In this document: positions 1-9,033 of the stretch, piece by piece
How the letters are laid out: each line of letters starts with the position of its first letter
Position numbering within the stretch: position 1 is the first letter of the stretch
Assembly: GCA_030731745.1 (NCBI GenBank)
Contig: JANQTJ010000028.1
Location: 1 to 64,000, forward strand
DNA length: 64,000 nucleotides
Direction: 5' to 3'
Source of the DNA: Flaviramulus sp.
GTDB taxonomy: Bacteria > Bacteroidota > Bacteroidia > Flavobacteriales > Flavobacteriaceae
Program-made: the position numbers and the translations under genes
The notes under the pieces: generated by a model
What the model was told of the DNA's origin: nothing
Database searches by the model: none
Seen by the model: the letters and a program-made list of their open reading frames with translations, nothing else

Positions 1-912
1 TTGCCAGATTTACAAGCAAGAATTCAAGTGGCTTTATTTAATATTTTACAGGAAGGAGATATTCAAATTAGAGGTTTTAAATTGAGGTTACCTTTAGATA
101 TTCAATTTTTATTTACTGCAAACCCTGAAGATTATACCAATAGGGGTAGTATTGTTACACCTTTAAAAGACCGAATAGGGTCTCAAATTTTAACCCATTA
201 TCCAGCTGATATAGAAACTGCTAGAAAAATAACAGAGCAGGAGGCAAGAGTTGTTGAAGCACAAAAAACTTCAGTAATAGTTCCAGACTTAGCCAGAGAT
301 TTATTAGAACAAATTGTTTTTGAAGCTCGCGAAAGTGAATTTATTGATGCCAAAAGTGGGGTTAGTGCGCGTTTAAGTATTACTGCTTTAGAGAACTTAC
401 TAAGTACAGCGGAAAGACGAGCTTTAATAGCTGGTGATGGTCAAACTATTTTAAGGCTATCAGATTTTATTGGAATTATTCCGGCTATAACTGGTAAAGT
501 AGAGTTGGTATATGAAGGAGAACAGGAAGGGGCTGCCGTTGTTGCTTATAATTTAATTGGGGAGGCTGTTAAAAGTTTATTTGTTGAGTTTTTTCCAAAA
601 ATAGAAAAGCTTCAAAAACAAGATGAAGAATCACCATATGATGATATTGTTTCTTGGTTTTTCAATGAAAAAGAAGGGTTTGAATTATTAGACGATTTGA
701 AGGACAAAGAATATAAAAATATTTTAAATGCGATTTCTCCACTTGATGATTTACTAGGTAAATATCAACCTAACTTATCAAAACAAGATAGCTATTTTGT
801 AAAAGAGTTTGTATTGTGGGCTTTGTCAGAATTTAAGTTGTTGAGTAAATTACGATTTTCAGAAGGTATACAGTTTAAAGATCCGTATGGAAGTTACATA
901 AGTGGAATTTAA
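1..912 (+). CDS. Mg-chelatase subunit I / MoxR-like AAA+ ATPase, C-terminal part
   Basis: This is the distal part of an AAA+ ATPase of the magnesium-chelatase I/MoxR group. The sequence opens in the middle of the ATPase core (PDLQARIQVALFNILQEG, then a sensor-1 like FLFTANPEDYTNRG) and continues with the arginine-finger region (PLKDRIGSQI) and a helical lid. The first codon, TTG, is probably an internal leucine, because homologues read ELPDLQARIQ here; the Walker A and B motifs would lie left of the window. Such proteins usually work with a von Willebrand factor A partner in protein or cofactor maturation, but the partner is not visible here. Family assignment is good, the specific role is unknown. 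Confidence 0.8.
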   Translation: MPDLQARIQVALFNILQEGDIQIRGFKLRLPLDIQFLFTANPEDYTNRGSIVTPLKDRIGSQILTHYPADIETARKITEQEARVVEAQKTSVIVPDLARDLLEQIVFEARESEFIDAKSGVSARLSITALENLLSTAERRALIAGDGQTILRLSDFIGIIPAITGKVELVYEGEQEGAAVVAYNLIGEAVKSLFVEFFPKIEKLQKQDEESPYDDIVSWFFNEKEGFELLDDLKDKEYKNILNAISPLDDLLGKYQPNLSKQDSYFVKEFVLWALSEFKLLSKLRFSEGIQFKDPYGSYISGI

Positions 913-997
913 AATTTTTATATAAAACTCAATAATAATTTTTTAAATCAGTCTATTATTTTGCAATTAAAAATTAATAGGCTGATTTTTAAGTCTA

Positions 998-3487
998 TTA
1001 TTTGGGTAATGTAAAATAAAAAGTAGTCCCAACATGTAATTTTGAATCAAACCAAATTTCACCTCCATGAGATTCTACTATTTTTTTTACAATTGACAAA
1101 CCAATACCACTTGAGTCTGTTCTATTATTAAGTTTTTTAAATATTTCAAAAACAAGATGAAAATGTTTTTCATCTATTCCAATACCATTATCTTCGATAG
1201 AAAATTTAATAAATTCAGCTTGATTTTCCCAATTAATATTTACAAAACTATCTTTTGTTGAATCTTTATATTTGTAAGCATTATCAAGTATATTTTGAAA
1301 TATTTGTTTAGCTTTTGTTTCATTTAATTTAACTTCAGGTAGTGTTTTTACTATATTTATTTCTAAAGTTCCCATACTATCTCTATTTAAATTAGTTATA
1401 ATAGAGCTAACTATTGGTTGTAATTCAGATTTATTACCAGTAATTGATGAAGATGCTCTAAGTTCAGAAAATTGTAGGGTATTAGAAATTAACTTATCCA
1501 TATCATTAACAGACTCTAAAATAATAGAAATATATTCTAAACTTTCTTCATTTAATTTACCAGCATTATCTTCTTTTAACCAGTTAATACAAGACGATAT
1601 AGTTCTTAATGGTGTTTTTAGATCATGTGATACTACATGGGCATAATTATAAAGTTCTTTATTACTCTCAGTTAAATCTGTAATTAACTTTTCATTTTCA
1701 ATATTTAATTTTTTTAATTGTGTAATATCTAAATGAATCCCTACTGAACCAATTACATCACCTTTAATATTGTAATTAGGTGCGCCACTAATGAGCCAGT
1801 ACTTGGTATCTCCATTTTTAGTATTAATTTCAATTTCATAGATATCATCAATGCCTTTTTCACGAATTTTATTTTTTTGATTCATGATTCCTACCTCCTG
1901 TTTTTTTAATAAAACCTCTTTTGCTTTTTTTCCAATAAGTTCACTGGAATTATAACCACTCATATTGCAAAAGGCATTGTTTGCAGTTAAGATAGTATCA
2001 TTATTATCAACTTCCATTAATCCCAGATTAATATTGTCTATAATATTTTTGTATTTTTTATTTTGATATTCTATAGTTTTATCATAATTAATTTGAAGTG
2101 TAATATCTCTATATGTCCACATATGGCCATCTAAATTTTCGTTATGGTATATTGGGGTGTAATCTCTAGATACAAATCTACCATCTTTTAATTCAAGTAT
2201 TTCATTAGTTACTACTTCTTCATTTTCAATGATTTCTTCAACTCTTCTTCCAAATTCATCTTCATTTACAAAATTGCCTTTAGAATTTTCTCTTGCAATT
2301 TCACATGATAGTCCTATTAATTGATGTTGGTACTCAATTGGAATATTAAATAAATTTAAAAAAGTATGACTAACAAATTCTATATATCTGTCTTTAGATT
2401 CAATAATCTTAGCATCAGAATAACTTTCAAAAATAAGTTGTAATCTATTTTTTGTAAATTCAAGTTCCTTTTGTTTCAGTGATTTTTCTAATTCTGTAGC
2501 AGAGTTTTTTAAATGTAGAGCAATTAAAACTGAAATTTTAGATAAACTAGTTAATTGATCTTTAGTGAAATGATTTTTTTTAGGATGTTCAGAGTCAATA
2601 ATACCAATTACTTTATCATCCAATAAAATTGGAATAGTAATTTCGGACAATCTAGTTGCATCATCAACAACGTAATCTAAATCTTTAGATGTATCATTGA
2701 TTATTTCACCTTTTTTATTTCTTGTGACTCTTCCAACTACACCTTTATTTAGTGGTATTGATACTTTATTTTTTGATAAATTATTAGAATTTAATTTTTT
2801 ATCAGTTCTAGCTAATTCGACTAACTCGTTATTAACTATACCATAAAACACACAATCATTAGTATTTAAAAATTTTGAAACATAATTAACCAAACTATAC
2901 GCATTACTAAAAATATCATTTGATTTTAATAAATCTTTCAAAATTTGACTTTCAAAATTTTCAAAATTCTGTAGTTTTTGTATTTCCAAATCAATTAAAT
3001 ACTGTTCGGTTACATCTCTTATTATTGCTTGATATGCATATGGTTTTTTATCAGAATCAATTAAAATTTTTGCCTTAATATCAACGTATTTTTTTTCTTT
3101 ATTTCTATTTACAAATTCATAATGAAAAGTTGTGTTTTTATTTTTAAAATTATCTTTTTTAAATAGTTCGTAGATTTTATTTTTATTCTTAGTAGAAAAT
3201 TGAGAGATATTACTTAGTTTAAAATCTTTTTCAAGACCAATAAGTTTAGAAGCTTCTTTATTGATTTTTAAAATGTTACCTTTAAAATCTACTACAAATA
3301 ATGCATCAACAAGATTATCTAATAGATCGGTTTGAAATTCTTCTTGGGTTAATACTTTATTTGAAAGTTGTATATTATTTTCATAAAGCTCTCTTAAGCG
3401 ATTTTCTACAAAACTTTCAGCAAGTTCTCTAGATTTACGCTCCCTTTCTAGGGCTCTTTTTAAAATTAATATTTCGTCTGTAATCAA
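998..3487 (-). CDS. Cytosolic PAS-GAF-PAS-PAS sensor histidine kinase
   Basis: An 829-residue histidine kinase without membrane segments. Order of domains: short N-terminal coiled coil, PAS (about 45-165), GAF (about 180-340), two PAS domains (about 350-470 and 480-600), HisKA with the phosphorylated histidine in VVSHDLKTPLR (His621), and a HATPase with N box (NILDNAYKYK), DNGIGI and GIGLSIV boxes. The start codon is TTG. It is the last gene of a leftward cluster: response regulator, H-NOX, kinase, with about 90 bp after the H-NOX stop. H-NOX proteins commonly regulate a neighbouring kinase by direct contact, so I infer that this kinase is the output partner of the NO/O2 sensor next to it. 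The physical coupling is inference; the kinase call is firm. Confidence 0.93.
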   Translation of the reverse strand: MITDEILILKRALERERKSRELAESFVENRLRELYENNIQLSNKVLTQEEFQTDLLDNLVDALFVVDFKGNILKINKEASKLIGLEKDFKLSNISQFSTKNKNKIYELFKKDNFKNKNTTFHYEFVNRNKEKKYVDIKAKILIDSDKKPYAYQAIIRDVTEQYLIDLEIQKLQNFENFESQILKDLLKSNDIFSNAYSLVNYVSKFLNTNDCVFYGIVNNELVELARTDKKLNSNNLSKNKVSIPLNKGVVGRVTRNKKGEIINDTSKDLDYVVDDATRLSEITIPILLDDKVIGIIDSEHPKKNHFTKDQLTSLSKISVLIALHLKNSATELEKSLKQKELEFTKNRLQLIFESYSDAKIIESKDRYIEFVSHTFLNLFNIPIEYQHQLIGLSCEIARENSKGNFVNEDEFGRRVEEIIENEEVVTNEILELKDGRFVSRDYTPIYHNENLDGHMWTYRDITLQINYDKTIEYQNKKYKNIIDNINLGLMEVDNNDTILTANNAFCNMSGYNSSELIGKKAKEVLLKKQEVGIMNQKNKIREKGIDDIYEIEINTKNGDTKYWLISGAPNYNIKGDVIGSVGIHLDITQLKKLNIENEKLITDLTESNKELYNYAHVVSHDLKTPLRTISSCINWLKEDNAGKLNEESLEYISIILESVNDMDKLISNTLQFSELRASSSITGNKSELQPIVSSIITNLNRDSMGTLEINIVKTLPEVKLNETKAKQIFQNILDNAYKYKDSTKDSFVNINWENQAEFIKFSIEDNGIGIDEKHFHLVFEIFKKLNNRTDSSGIGLSIVKKIVESHGGEIWFDSKLHVGTTFYFTLPK

Positions 3488-3577
3488 AATAAATAGGTTT
3501 TTAAGTTAAAATTGAATTTAAAAAATTATTTAATTTGTAAGATTAGTTACAGTTTTAGTGAATTCCATCTCAATAAT

Positions 3578-4057
3578 CTAATCTAGTTCAATATCAAATT
3601 TCACTCCTTTATTATGATCAAAAGACGTATCAATTTTAACAGTTCCATTTACTTTGAAATGATTAAGTGTTTCTTTTATTAAACCAATAGCAAAGTAAGT
3701 TAAACCTTTCCCAGAATTATAAATTATAGTTAATTTACAATCCGTTTTTTCAACAATTCTAAAAGTTGGAAGATCGGCATCATTGTATAGTTTTCTTACT
3801 TCAATATGTATATGGTTTTCAATACCAGCTATTAAATCTAATGGATTACTATAGTGTTCTGTAATATATGAATGCTTGCCTACGAGATATGGAAAAACAA
3901 AAATCCCAAATTTCTCTAGTAAAATATCTGTGTGTGTATTTGTTTTTTTAGATACAAAGGTTAAAAGTGTAACTAGCTCATCAAAATCATAGTTGTTATA
4001 TGAGCTATAAATACCTTCAGATTGCAAATTCGAATTCGTAATCATTTCATCAACCAC
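3578..4057 (-). CDS. H-NOX haem-based NO/O2 sensor, N-terminus frame-shifted
   Basis: Stand-alone H-NOX (haem-nitric oxide/oxygen binding) domain. The proximal haem ligand is His84 of this reading frame in the block NHIHIEVRKLYNDADLP, and the haem-propionate motif YxSxR appears as YNSGK (Tyr113, Ser115, Lys117), so arginine is replaced by lysine. The only full reading frame starts at GTG (4055-4057), but family members begin about 20 residues earlier. In-frame codons upstream match the family (IEFIESNLGLQ) but lack a start; the expected MKGFIFTNF start lies one base out of frame at 4118 and overlaps the response-regulator stop as ATGA. Either the gene is a recent frameshift mutant, the read has an error in an A5 run at 4091-4095, or a shortened protein is made. 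It is expected to sense NO for the downstream histidine kinase. Confidence 0.88.
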   Translation of the reverse strand: MVDEMITNSNLQSEGIYSSYNNYDFDELVTLLTFVSKKTNTHTDILLEKFGIFVFPYLVGKHSYITEHYSNPLDLIAGIENHIHIEVRKLYNDADLPTFRIVEKTDCKLTIIYNSGKGLTYFAIGLIKETLNHFKVNGTVKIDTSFDHNKGVKFDIELD

Positions 4058-4118
4058 CTGTAATCCTAGGTTTGATTCAATAAATTCTATAAAAATTGGT
4101 AAAAATGAATCCTTTCAT
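4058..4118 (-). other. Displaced N-terminal coding segment of the H-NOX gene
   Basis: Reading leftward from ATG at 4118-4116 gives MKGFIFTNF and then a stop after a few wrong-frame codons. Dropping one T from the T5 run (plus-strand A5, 4091-4095) joins it to IEFIESNLGLQ and then to the H-NOX frame, producing a canonical H-NOX N-terminal helix. The ATG overlaps the preceding TGA by one base, as in translationally coupled genes. Confidence 0.7.
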
Positions 4119-4552
4119 GAAGTTTTTTTGAATTTGTTATCTAAATTTTTTAAAACTTTATGTCCTTTTGATTGTTTCCAATACTCTATTATTAGTTTAA
4201 TATTAGATTTGTATTTTGTAAAATCGACTTCTTTTACAAAATATCCCGCACAACCTAATAATTGGCATTTTTCAATATCAGAAATGTTATTTGAGGTTGA
4301 ATGAATTATGACTGGAATTGATTTTAAATCATCATTTTTTTTGATGGTAGATAAGAACTCTATACCATCCATAATGGGCATATTTAAATCTAGTAAAATA
4401 AAATCTGGTAAGTTGCTTTTATGTTTTAATAAAAAATTTAAAGCTGTTAGTCCATTTTCAGCTATATCTAATTCTATTTCTGGATATTCGGAAAAGATTT
4501 TTTTTAACCCTAGAATAACTATTTTATTATCTTCTGCTATTAATACTTTCAT
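4115..4552 (-). CDS. Single-domain (CheY-like) response regulator
   Basis: A 145-residue receiver domain with no output domain. Acidic pocket residues are Glu7/Asp8, the phosphoacceptor is Asp55 (FILLDLNMP), the switch residue is Ser85/Thr86 (IIHSTS), and the conserved lysine is Lys107 (YFVKEVD). It is the first gene of the leftward operon and its stop overlaps the true H-NOX ATG. It probably receives phosphate from the PAS-GAF kinase two genes downstream; with no DNA-binding domain it must act by protein contact or phosphorelay. Confidence 0.93.
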   Translation of the reverse strand: MKVLIAEDNKIVILGLKKIFSEYPEIELDIAENGLTALNFLLKHKSNLPDFILLDLNMPIMDGIEFLSTIKKNDDLKSIPVIIHSTSNNISDIEKCQLLGCAGYFVKEVDFTKYKSNIKLIIEYWKQSKGHKVLKNLDNKFKKTS

Positions 4553-4673
4553 TTATTTTCAATTAATTGAATTAATCTATAATGGTGAGAGTATTATAAA
4601 ACGAGAGCAGATTACTGATATATACCTTAACAAATATAAATAAATATATTATTATGTAATTAATAAATTGTAT

Positions 4674-6326
4674 TTATTCAAGCGTTTTTGCAATAACATA
4701 AAAATTCTTATCAACTCTTAAAGTAGAATTTTTGTTTTCCAAGTTTAATGTTTGCCATTCAACTTTTGGGAATAACCATTGTTCTTTTTCATTAATAGTT
4801 ACTTGAACGGGCATATCAAAATTATCAACTATGTTAATCCATCTATATTTAAGTTCTTTATTTTCAATTTTATATTCTAGAGTAGGTATACGTGTATCTC
4901 TTAAATATTGATTAAAAAACTCAGTTAAATCAATACCAGTTTCAGTACTTAAAAAATCTTCAATTTGTTTTGTGGTAACGGTTTGATGATAAAACGTAAC
5001 GTTCATTTTACGTAAAGTTTGTCGCCACTTTTCATCATCTTTTATAAGTTTACGCAGCGTATGTAACATATTAGCACCTTTATAATACATATCACTAGAA
5101 CCTTCATTGTTCACATTATAGTTTCCAATTATAGGTTTGTCGTTTTGTATGTTTTTTCTTGTGCCTATAACATATTCAGCAGATGCTTCCTTTCCGTAGT
5201 AAAAATCTAAAAATAGATTTTCTGAGTAAGCCGTAAAACTCTCATGAATCCACATGTCTGCGATATCCTTATTAGTAATATTATTTGCAAACCACTCGTG
5301 TCCAGATTCATGAATAATTATGAAATCAAATTTTAAACCCCAACCAGTGCCAGATAAATCATTACCTAAGTAACCCATTTTGTATTGATTCCCGTAAGTT
5401 ACAGAACTTTGATGTTCCATACCTAAATATGGAACTTCCACAAGTTTGAAGCCATCTTTATAAAAGGGGTATTGCCCAAACCAATGCTCGAAAGCTTTCA
5501 TCATTTTAGGAGCATCTTTAAAATGTTCTTTTGCTTTTACTAGATTATATTTTAAAACATAATAATCCATATCTAAATTACCTCCTTGTCCATCATATAC
5601 CTCTGAAAAGTGAGCGTAATCTCCAATATTAATATTTACGCCATAGTTGTTTATAGGGTTGTTTACAAACCAAGTATAAGTTTTAGTATCTCCAATTTGT
5701 TCTATTTTCCTGAGTCTTCCATTAGATACATTCATAAGTTTTGATGGCACATTAACACTAATTTGCATACTATCAACTTCATCATACATGTGGTCTTTAT
5801 TAGGCCACCAAACACTAGCTCCCAAACCTTGGCAAGATGATGCTATGAAATGATTACCATTAGTATCTTTTTTCCATGAAATGCCTCCATCCCATGGGGC
5901 TCTTACAGCTTCTTTTGGATTTCCTTCATAATAAACATCTAAACTATTTACATCATTACTATTTTGAGAATCTTTAAGTTTTATAAAATGCGCAAACCCA
6001 TCATTAATAACTTCTAATTCTTTTCCATTTTGAATTACTTTAGTAATTTTTAAGGGTGTTTGTAAGTCTATTTGCATTACAGAGTTTGGTTCCAAAACTT
6101 TGTATTGAATGGTGTTTTTCCCTGAAATGAATTTTTCTTCTGGATTTACTTTGATGTCTAAATAATAATATGTTAAATCCCACCAAGCGCGTTCTGGTGT
6201 GATGCTACCTCGCAAAGTGTCTTGTTTAGTAAAATTTGATTTTTCTTTTAAAAGTGCTTGTGAAAATGATTGTAATGACATCAAAACAATCATAAAATTA
6301 ATTACCAGTTTAAATCTATTAATCAT
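4674..6326 (-). CDS. Exported M1-family zinc aminopeptidase
   Basis: A 550-residue gluzincin aminopeptidase. It has an N-terminal signal peptide (about 1-23), a beta-rich N-terminal domain, the substrate-binding GMEHQ (302-306, equivalent of GAMEN) and the zinc site HESGH (His339, Glu340, His343) with third ligand Glu362 in WIHESF. It lacks the long C-terminal helical domain of PepN, as is common in Bacteroidota M1 proteins. It is the last gene of a four-gene leftward operon of exported hydrolases and overlaps the M23 gene by 8 bp. Likely releases N-terminal amino acids from peptides in the periplasm. Confidence 0.93.
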   Translation of the reverse strand: MINRFKLVINFMIVLMSLQSFSQALLKEKSNFTKQDTLRGSITPERAWWDLTYYYLDIKVNPEEKFISGKNTIQYKVLEPNSVMQIDLQTPLKITKVIQNGKELEVINDGFAHFIKLKDSQNSNDVNSLDVYYEGNPKEAVRAPWDGGISWKKDTNGNHFIASSCQGLGASVWWPNKDHMYDEVDSMQISVNVPSKLMNVSNGRLRKIEQIGDTKTYTWFVNNPINNYGVNINIGDYAHFSEVYDGQGGNLDMDYYVLKYNLVKAKEHFKDAPKMMKAFEHWFGQYPFYKDGFKLVEVPYLGMEHQSSVTYGNQYKMGYLGNDLSGTGWGLKFDFIIIHESGHEWFANNITNKDIADMWIHESFTAYSENLFLDFYYGKEASAEYVIGTRKNIQNDKPIIGNYNVNNEGSSDMYYKGANMLHTLRKLIKDDEKWRQTLRKMNVTFYHQTVTTKQIEDFLSTETGIDLTEFFNQYLRDTRIPTLEYKIENKELKYRWINIVDNFDMPVQVTINEKEQWLFPKVEWQTLNLENKNSTLRVDKNFYVIAKTLE

Positions 6327-7131
6327 TTTTAAATATTTTATTTTTTTTATAAGTTTTCCCTTCCAAAGAATTTAAGTAAATGGGGATTGAGTTTAACCCT
6401 TTTTTTGTGGGTTTAAATATGCCAAAATGGAGATGTGGTGTGGTGGTCCAACCCGTAAATCCAGAAAGTCCAATAGGTTGATTAATTGTAACAGAATCTC
6501 CAACTTTTATTAAATTAGAATGCTGTTTTAAATGGACATACTGAGCTATTGTATTATCTGAATGGTAAATTACTATGTAATTAGCAAAGGGTCTGAATTT
6601 TTTTGTGGTTCCTTGTTTATTATGATGACTTACTACTTTTATAACAACACCATCACGAGTAGCAACAACTGTATCACCAATATTCATTTTAAAATCTATA
6701 GTATGTCTAGAAACTTCATTATTATGAGTAAAACTTCCATTGTAACCCTGTATTACTTTATATTGCTTTCCTTTTAAATAGGGTAAACCATAATTATAGG
6801 TAGTATCATAAGATTGTTTTTTTTCGTCATGATAACCATAATAATGTTCGAATTGATATTTTTTTAATATAGAAATTGAATCTTCATCTATTTTTCCAAA
6901 TTTTAGTAACCGACTAGTTTCTCTAGCTTCAGATTGAATGTAACGGACGGTATTATTTTCTAGATTTTCAATTTTAGAAAAAACTGGGCAATAAAGTGTG
7001 TTTTTGTAAATAACCAATAATGAATCTTTTGAATATTCAAACGAAACGCTTACTGAGTTTTGTGATTTTCCAGCACAACTAGTTAGTATAAAAAACAAAA
7101 ACAAATACCATACGTTATAGACTCTAATCAC
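6319..7131 (-). CDS. M23-family peptidase lipoprotein
   Basis: A 270-residue lipoprotein with lipobox FILTSC (Cys19). The C-terminal half is an M23/LytM fold: metal-binding His in SFTH or SRHTID with Asp146, the GDTVVATRDGVV strand, and the HxH motif in TPHLHFGIF. These residues are what active M23 enzymes need, so it is probably catalytic, cutting peptidoglycan cross-links or glycine-rich peptides. It sits between the M28 and M1 peptidase genes with almost no spacing, so it is co-transcribed with them. Confidence 0.88.
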   Translation of the reverse strand: MIRVYNVWYLFLFFILTSCAGKSQNSVSVSFEYSKDSLLVIYKNTLYCPVFSKIENLENNTVRYIQSEARETSRLLKFGKIDEDSISILKKYQFEHYYGYHDEKKQSYDTTYNYGLPYLKGKQYKVIQGYNGSFTHNNEVSRHTIDFKMNIGDTVVATRDGVVIKVVSHHNKQGTTKKFRPFANYIVIYHSDNTIAQYVHLKQHSNLIKVGDSVTINQPIGLSGFTGWTTTPHLHFGIFKPTKKGLNSIPIYLNSLEGKTYKKNKIFKND

Positions 7132-7132
7132 T

Positions 7133-8464
7133 TTATCTCATAATTTTATTTGGAAATACTACAGTACTTTCAAAACCATTTTCTCCAACTGTAGCTACTC
7201 CAAAAAAGGAATTATCAATAACGATGCCTTTTAGTGTAAAATCGGTTACATCCCCTACATATCTACTATGATCCCAAGTGGGTGAGGTGGTATCTCGCCA
7301 ATATATTTTATAACCTTTAGCACCTTCTACCTTATCCCATTTCAATTTTGCATCTGCTTCAACAATACCACCAATAGCAATATTTTTAGGCAATGGTGGT
7401 GCCCAAGCTAAACTAGCCAAATTTATAGCATTTACAGCGGTTAGTTTTTTTGCATAATCAAAATTAACATGTTCTAAAACATCGCCATATTTAATACCGT
7501 TTTCCTCACGGATATCTTGATGTTGTTGGGTATAGTTTTCATGGGCTTCCATAATTCTTATGCCTGCAAAACCTAAATCGTTAAATGGACGATGATGGCC
7601 ACCACGACCAAATCTATCTAATCTGTAAATCATCATCGGGTTCATTTCTGGCATATATGTTTTTACAGTTTTATGAACATAACGAGCTAATTGACGCGAA
7701 ATACCATCTACTTCACCACCATAAAAACGTCTAGAATTTCTCTCACGATCAGTTTCATTTGCAGGAACGGGCTCAGAAAAAATTCTAAAAGTTCGATTGT
7801 CAATCACACCATCTACACCGTTAATATTTCCAATCATATCATTATTAAGTACTCCAATTACTTCCCAGTTATTTTCTTTCGCATATTTAGCTAATCCAGC
7901 ACCACCAAACAAACCTTGTTCTTCACCAGATAAACCAACATAGATGATACTATTTTCAAATTGGTATTTAGATAATACTCTAGCAGCCTCAATAGTTCCA
8001 GCCATTCCAGAAGCATTATCATTGGCGCCTGGGGCATCTGTTGTAAAATCCATGGTATCACTTGCACGGGAATCGATATCACCACTCATAATAATGTATC
8101 GGTTTGGGTATTTGGTACCTTTTTGTACTGCAACTACGTTAACTACCCATGCATCATGAGGGACTCTTCCATTACCTTCTTTTGTTACAAAATCTTTTTG
8201 ATAAAACACATTTAAGCAATTATTACAACCTTTAGAAATGGTTTCAAATTCAGATTTTATCCAACGTCTAGCTGCACCAATACCTCTGGTATTTGATAAG
8301 GTGTCGCTAAAGGTGTTTCTAGTGCCAAAGTTTACTAAAGTAATAATATCTTTTTCAATTCTTTCAGCTGAAACCTCATCAATAATATCATATATTTTTT
8401 GATTTGTTTGTGCAAAAATGATTGTAGTAAATATGAGAGTAAGTGCTATGAATATGTTTTTCAT
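7133..8464 (-). CDS. Exported M28-family zinc peptidase with C-terminal Fn3-like domain
   Basis: I place the start at the ATG at 8464 (MKNIFIALTL), because it directly opens a signal peptide ending FAQ and the longer reading frame would overlap the upstream gene. The M28 core shows GDIDSRASD, GANDNASGMAG and SGEEQGLFGG, the cocatalytic zinc ligand blocks, and about 85 C-terminal residues resemble a fibronectin type III module (KLKWDKVEGAKGYKIYWRD). Length and layout fit exported leucyl aminopeptidase-like enzymes of Bacteroidota. Second gene in the DUF6265-M28-M23-M1 operon. Confidence 0.92.
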   Translation of the reverse strand: MKNIFIALTLIFTTIIFAQTNQKIYDIIDEVSAERIEKDIITLVNFGTRNTFSDTLSNTRGIGAARRWIKSEFETISKGCNNCLNVFYQKDFVTKEGNGRVPHDAWVVNVVAVQKGTKYPNRYIIMSGDIDSRASDTMDFTTDAPGANDNASGMAGTIEAARVLSKYQFENSIIYVGLSGEEQGLFGGAGLAKYAKENNWEVIGVLNNDMIGNINGVDGVIDNRTFRIFSEPVPANETDRERNSRRFYGGEVDGISRQLARYVHKTVKTYMPEMNPMMIYRLDRFGRGGHHRPFNDLGFAGIRIMEAHENYTQQHQDIREENGIKYGDVLEHVNFDYAKKLTAVNAINLASLAWAPPLPKNIAIGGIVEADAKLKWDKVEGAKGYKIYWRDTTSPTWDHSRYVGDVTDFTLKGIVIDNSFFGVATVGENGFESTVVFPNKIMR

Positions 8465-8465
8465 A

Positions 8466-8930
8466 TTATTTTGTGTAATTAAATTTAACTGTTTCAATTG
8501 ATCCATTTTCTTGACGAATGTCTACATAAACATTCATTTCATTACTACTTATTTTTTCGAAAGTCATACCTTCGAAAATAGCTTTTGTTGGTGTTATTTT
8601 TATTAATGGGAAATCTACAGTTTCATCTTTCGTTTCCCAACCTTTTAAATCTGAACCAAAATGTTTTAATTGAAGAATAAGAGTGTTTTCAACTTCGCGG
8701 ATTATTTCTATTTCATAAAAAACTACATTACCTTTATCAATCAATTTAAAAGAAGCCATCATGGAACCTCCTGAAGGTTCACTCCAAATTTCTTCAGTGA
8801 TTCCTCCAAATGCTTCACCTTTCCAATTTCCAGCAATCCAACTTATATTAGATAGTTTAGCTTCAAGTTCTTGATCTTGTGAAAAACAAAAAGTTGATAT
8901 AAAGAATAAAAAGACAATTAGCTTTTTCAT
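8466..8930 (-). CDS. DUF6265 family exported protein
   Basis: A 154-residue protein with signal peptide (cleavage near FCFSQ) and the hallmark DUF6265 blocks: ISWIAGNWKGEAFGG, EEIWSEPSGGSMMASF, and LKHFGSDLKGWE. The fold is expected to be lipocalin-like; no biochemical function is known to me. It is the first gene of the leftward peptidase operon, one base from the M28 start. Confidence 0.82.
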   Translation of the reverse strand: MKKLIVFLFFISTFCFSQDQELEAKLSNISWIAGNWKGEAFGGITEEIWSEPSGGSMMASFKLIDKGNVVFYEIEIIREVENTLILQLKHFGSDLKGWETKDETVDFPLIKITPTKAIFEGMTFEKISSNEMNVYVDIRQENGSIETVKFNYTK

Positions 8931-8959
8931 AGTTAAATTTTATCTAAAAATACTGAAAA

Positions 8960-8991
8960 TAAAAAACGCTCCGAAATAAATTCGAAGCGTT
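8960..8991 (-). terminator. Terminator of the marR-fad operon
   Basis: Inverted repeat with 11-base arms (8965-8975 and 8981-8991, one mismatch) around a 5-base loop, followed leftward by a T-run on the minus strand. It separates the acyl-CoA dehydrogenase from the DUF6265 operon. Confidence 0.8.
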
Positions 8992-9033
8992 TTTAAAAAT
9001 TGAGTTAGTCACATTAAAAAATACTGTTTAAAA

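Noticed and set aside
3578..4118. Programmed frameshift in the H-NOX gene.
   Set aside because: The T5 run is short and no stimulatory structure or slippery heptamer is evident; sequencing error or simple mutation is more likely, though worth a check.
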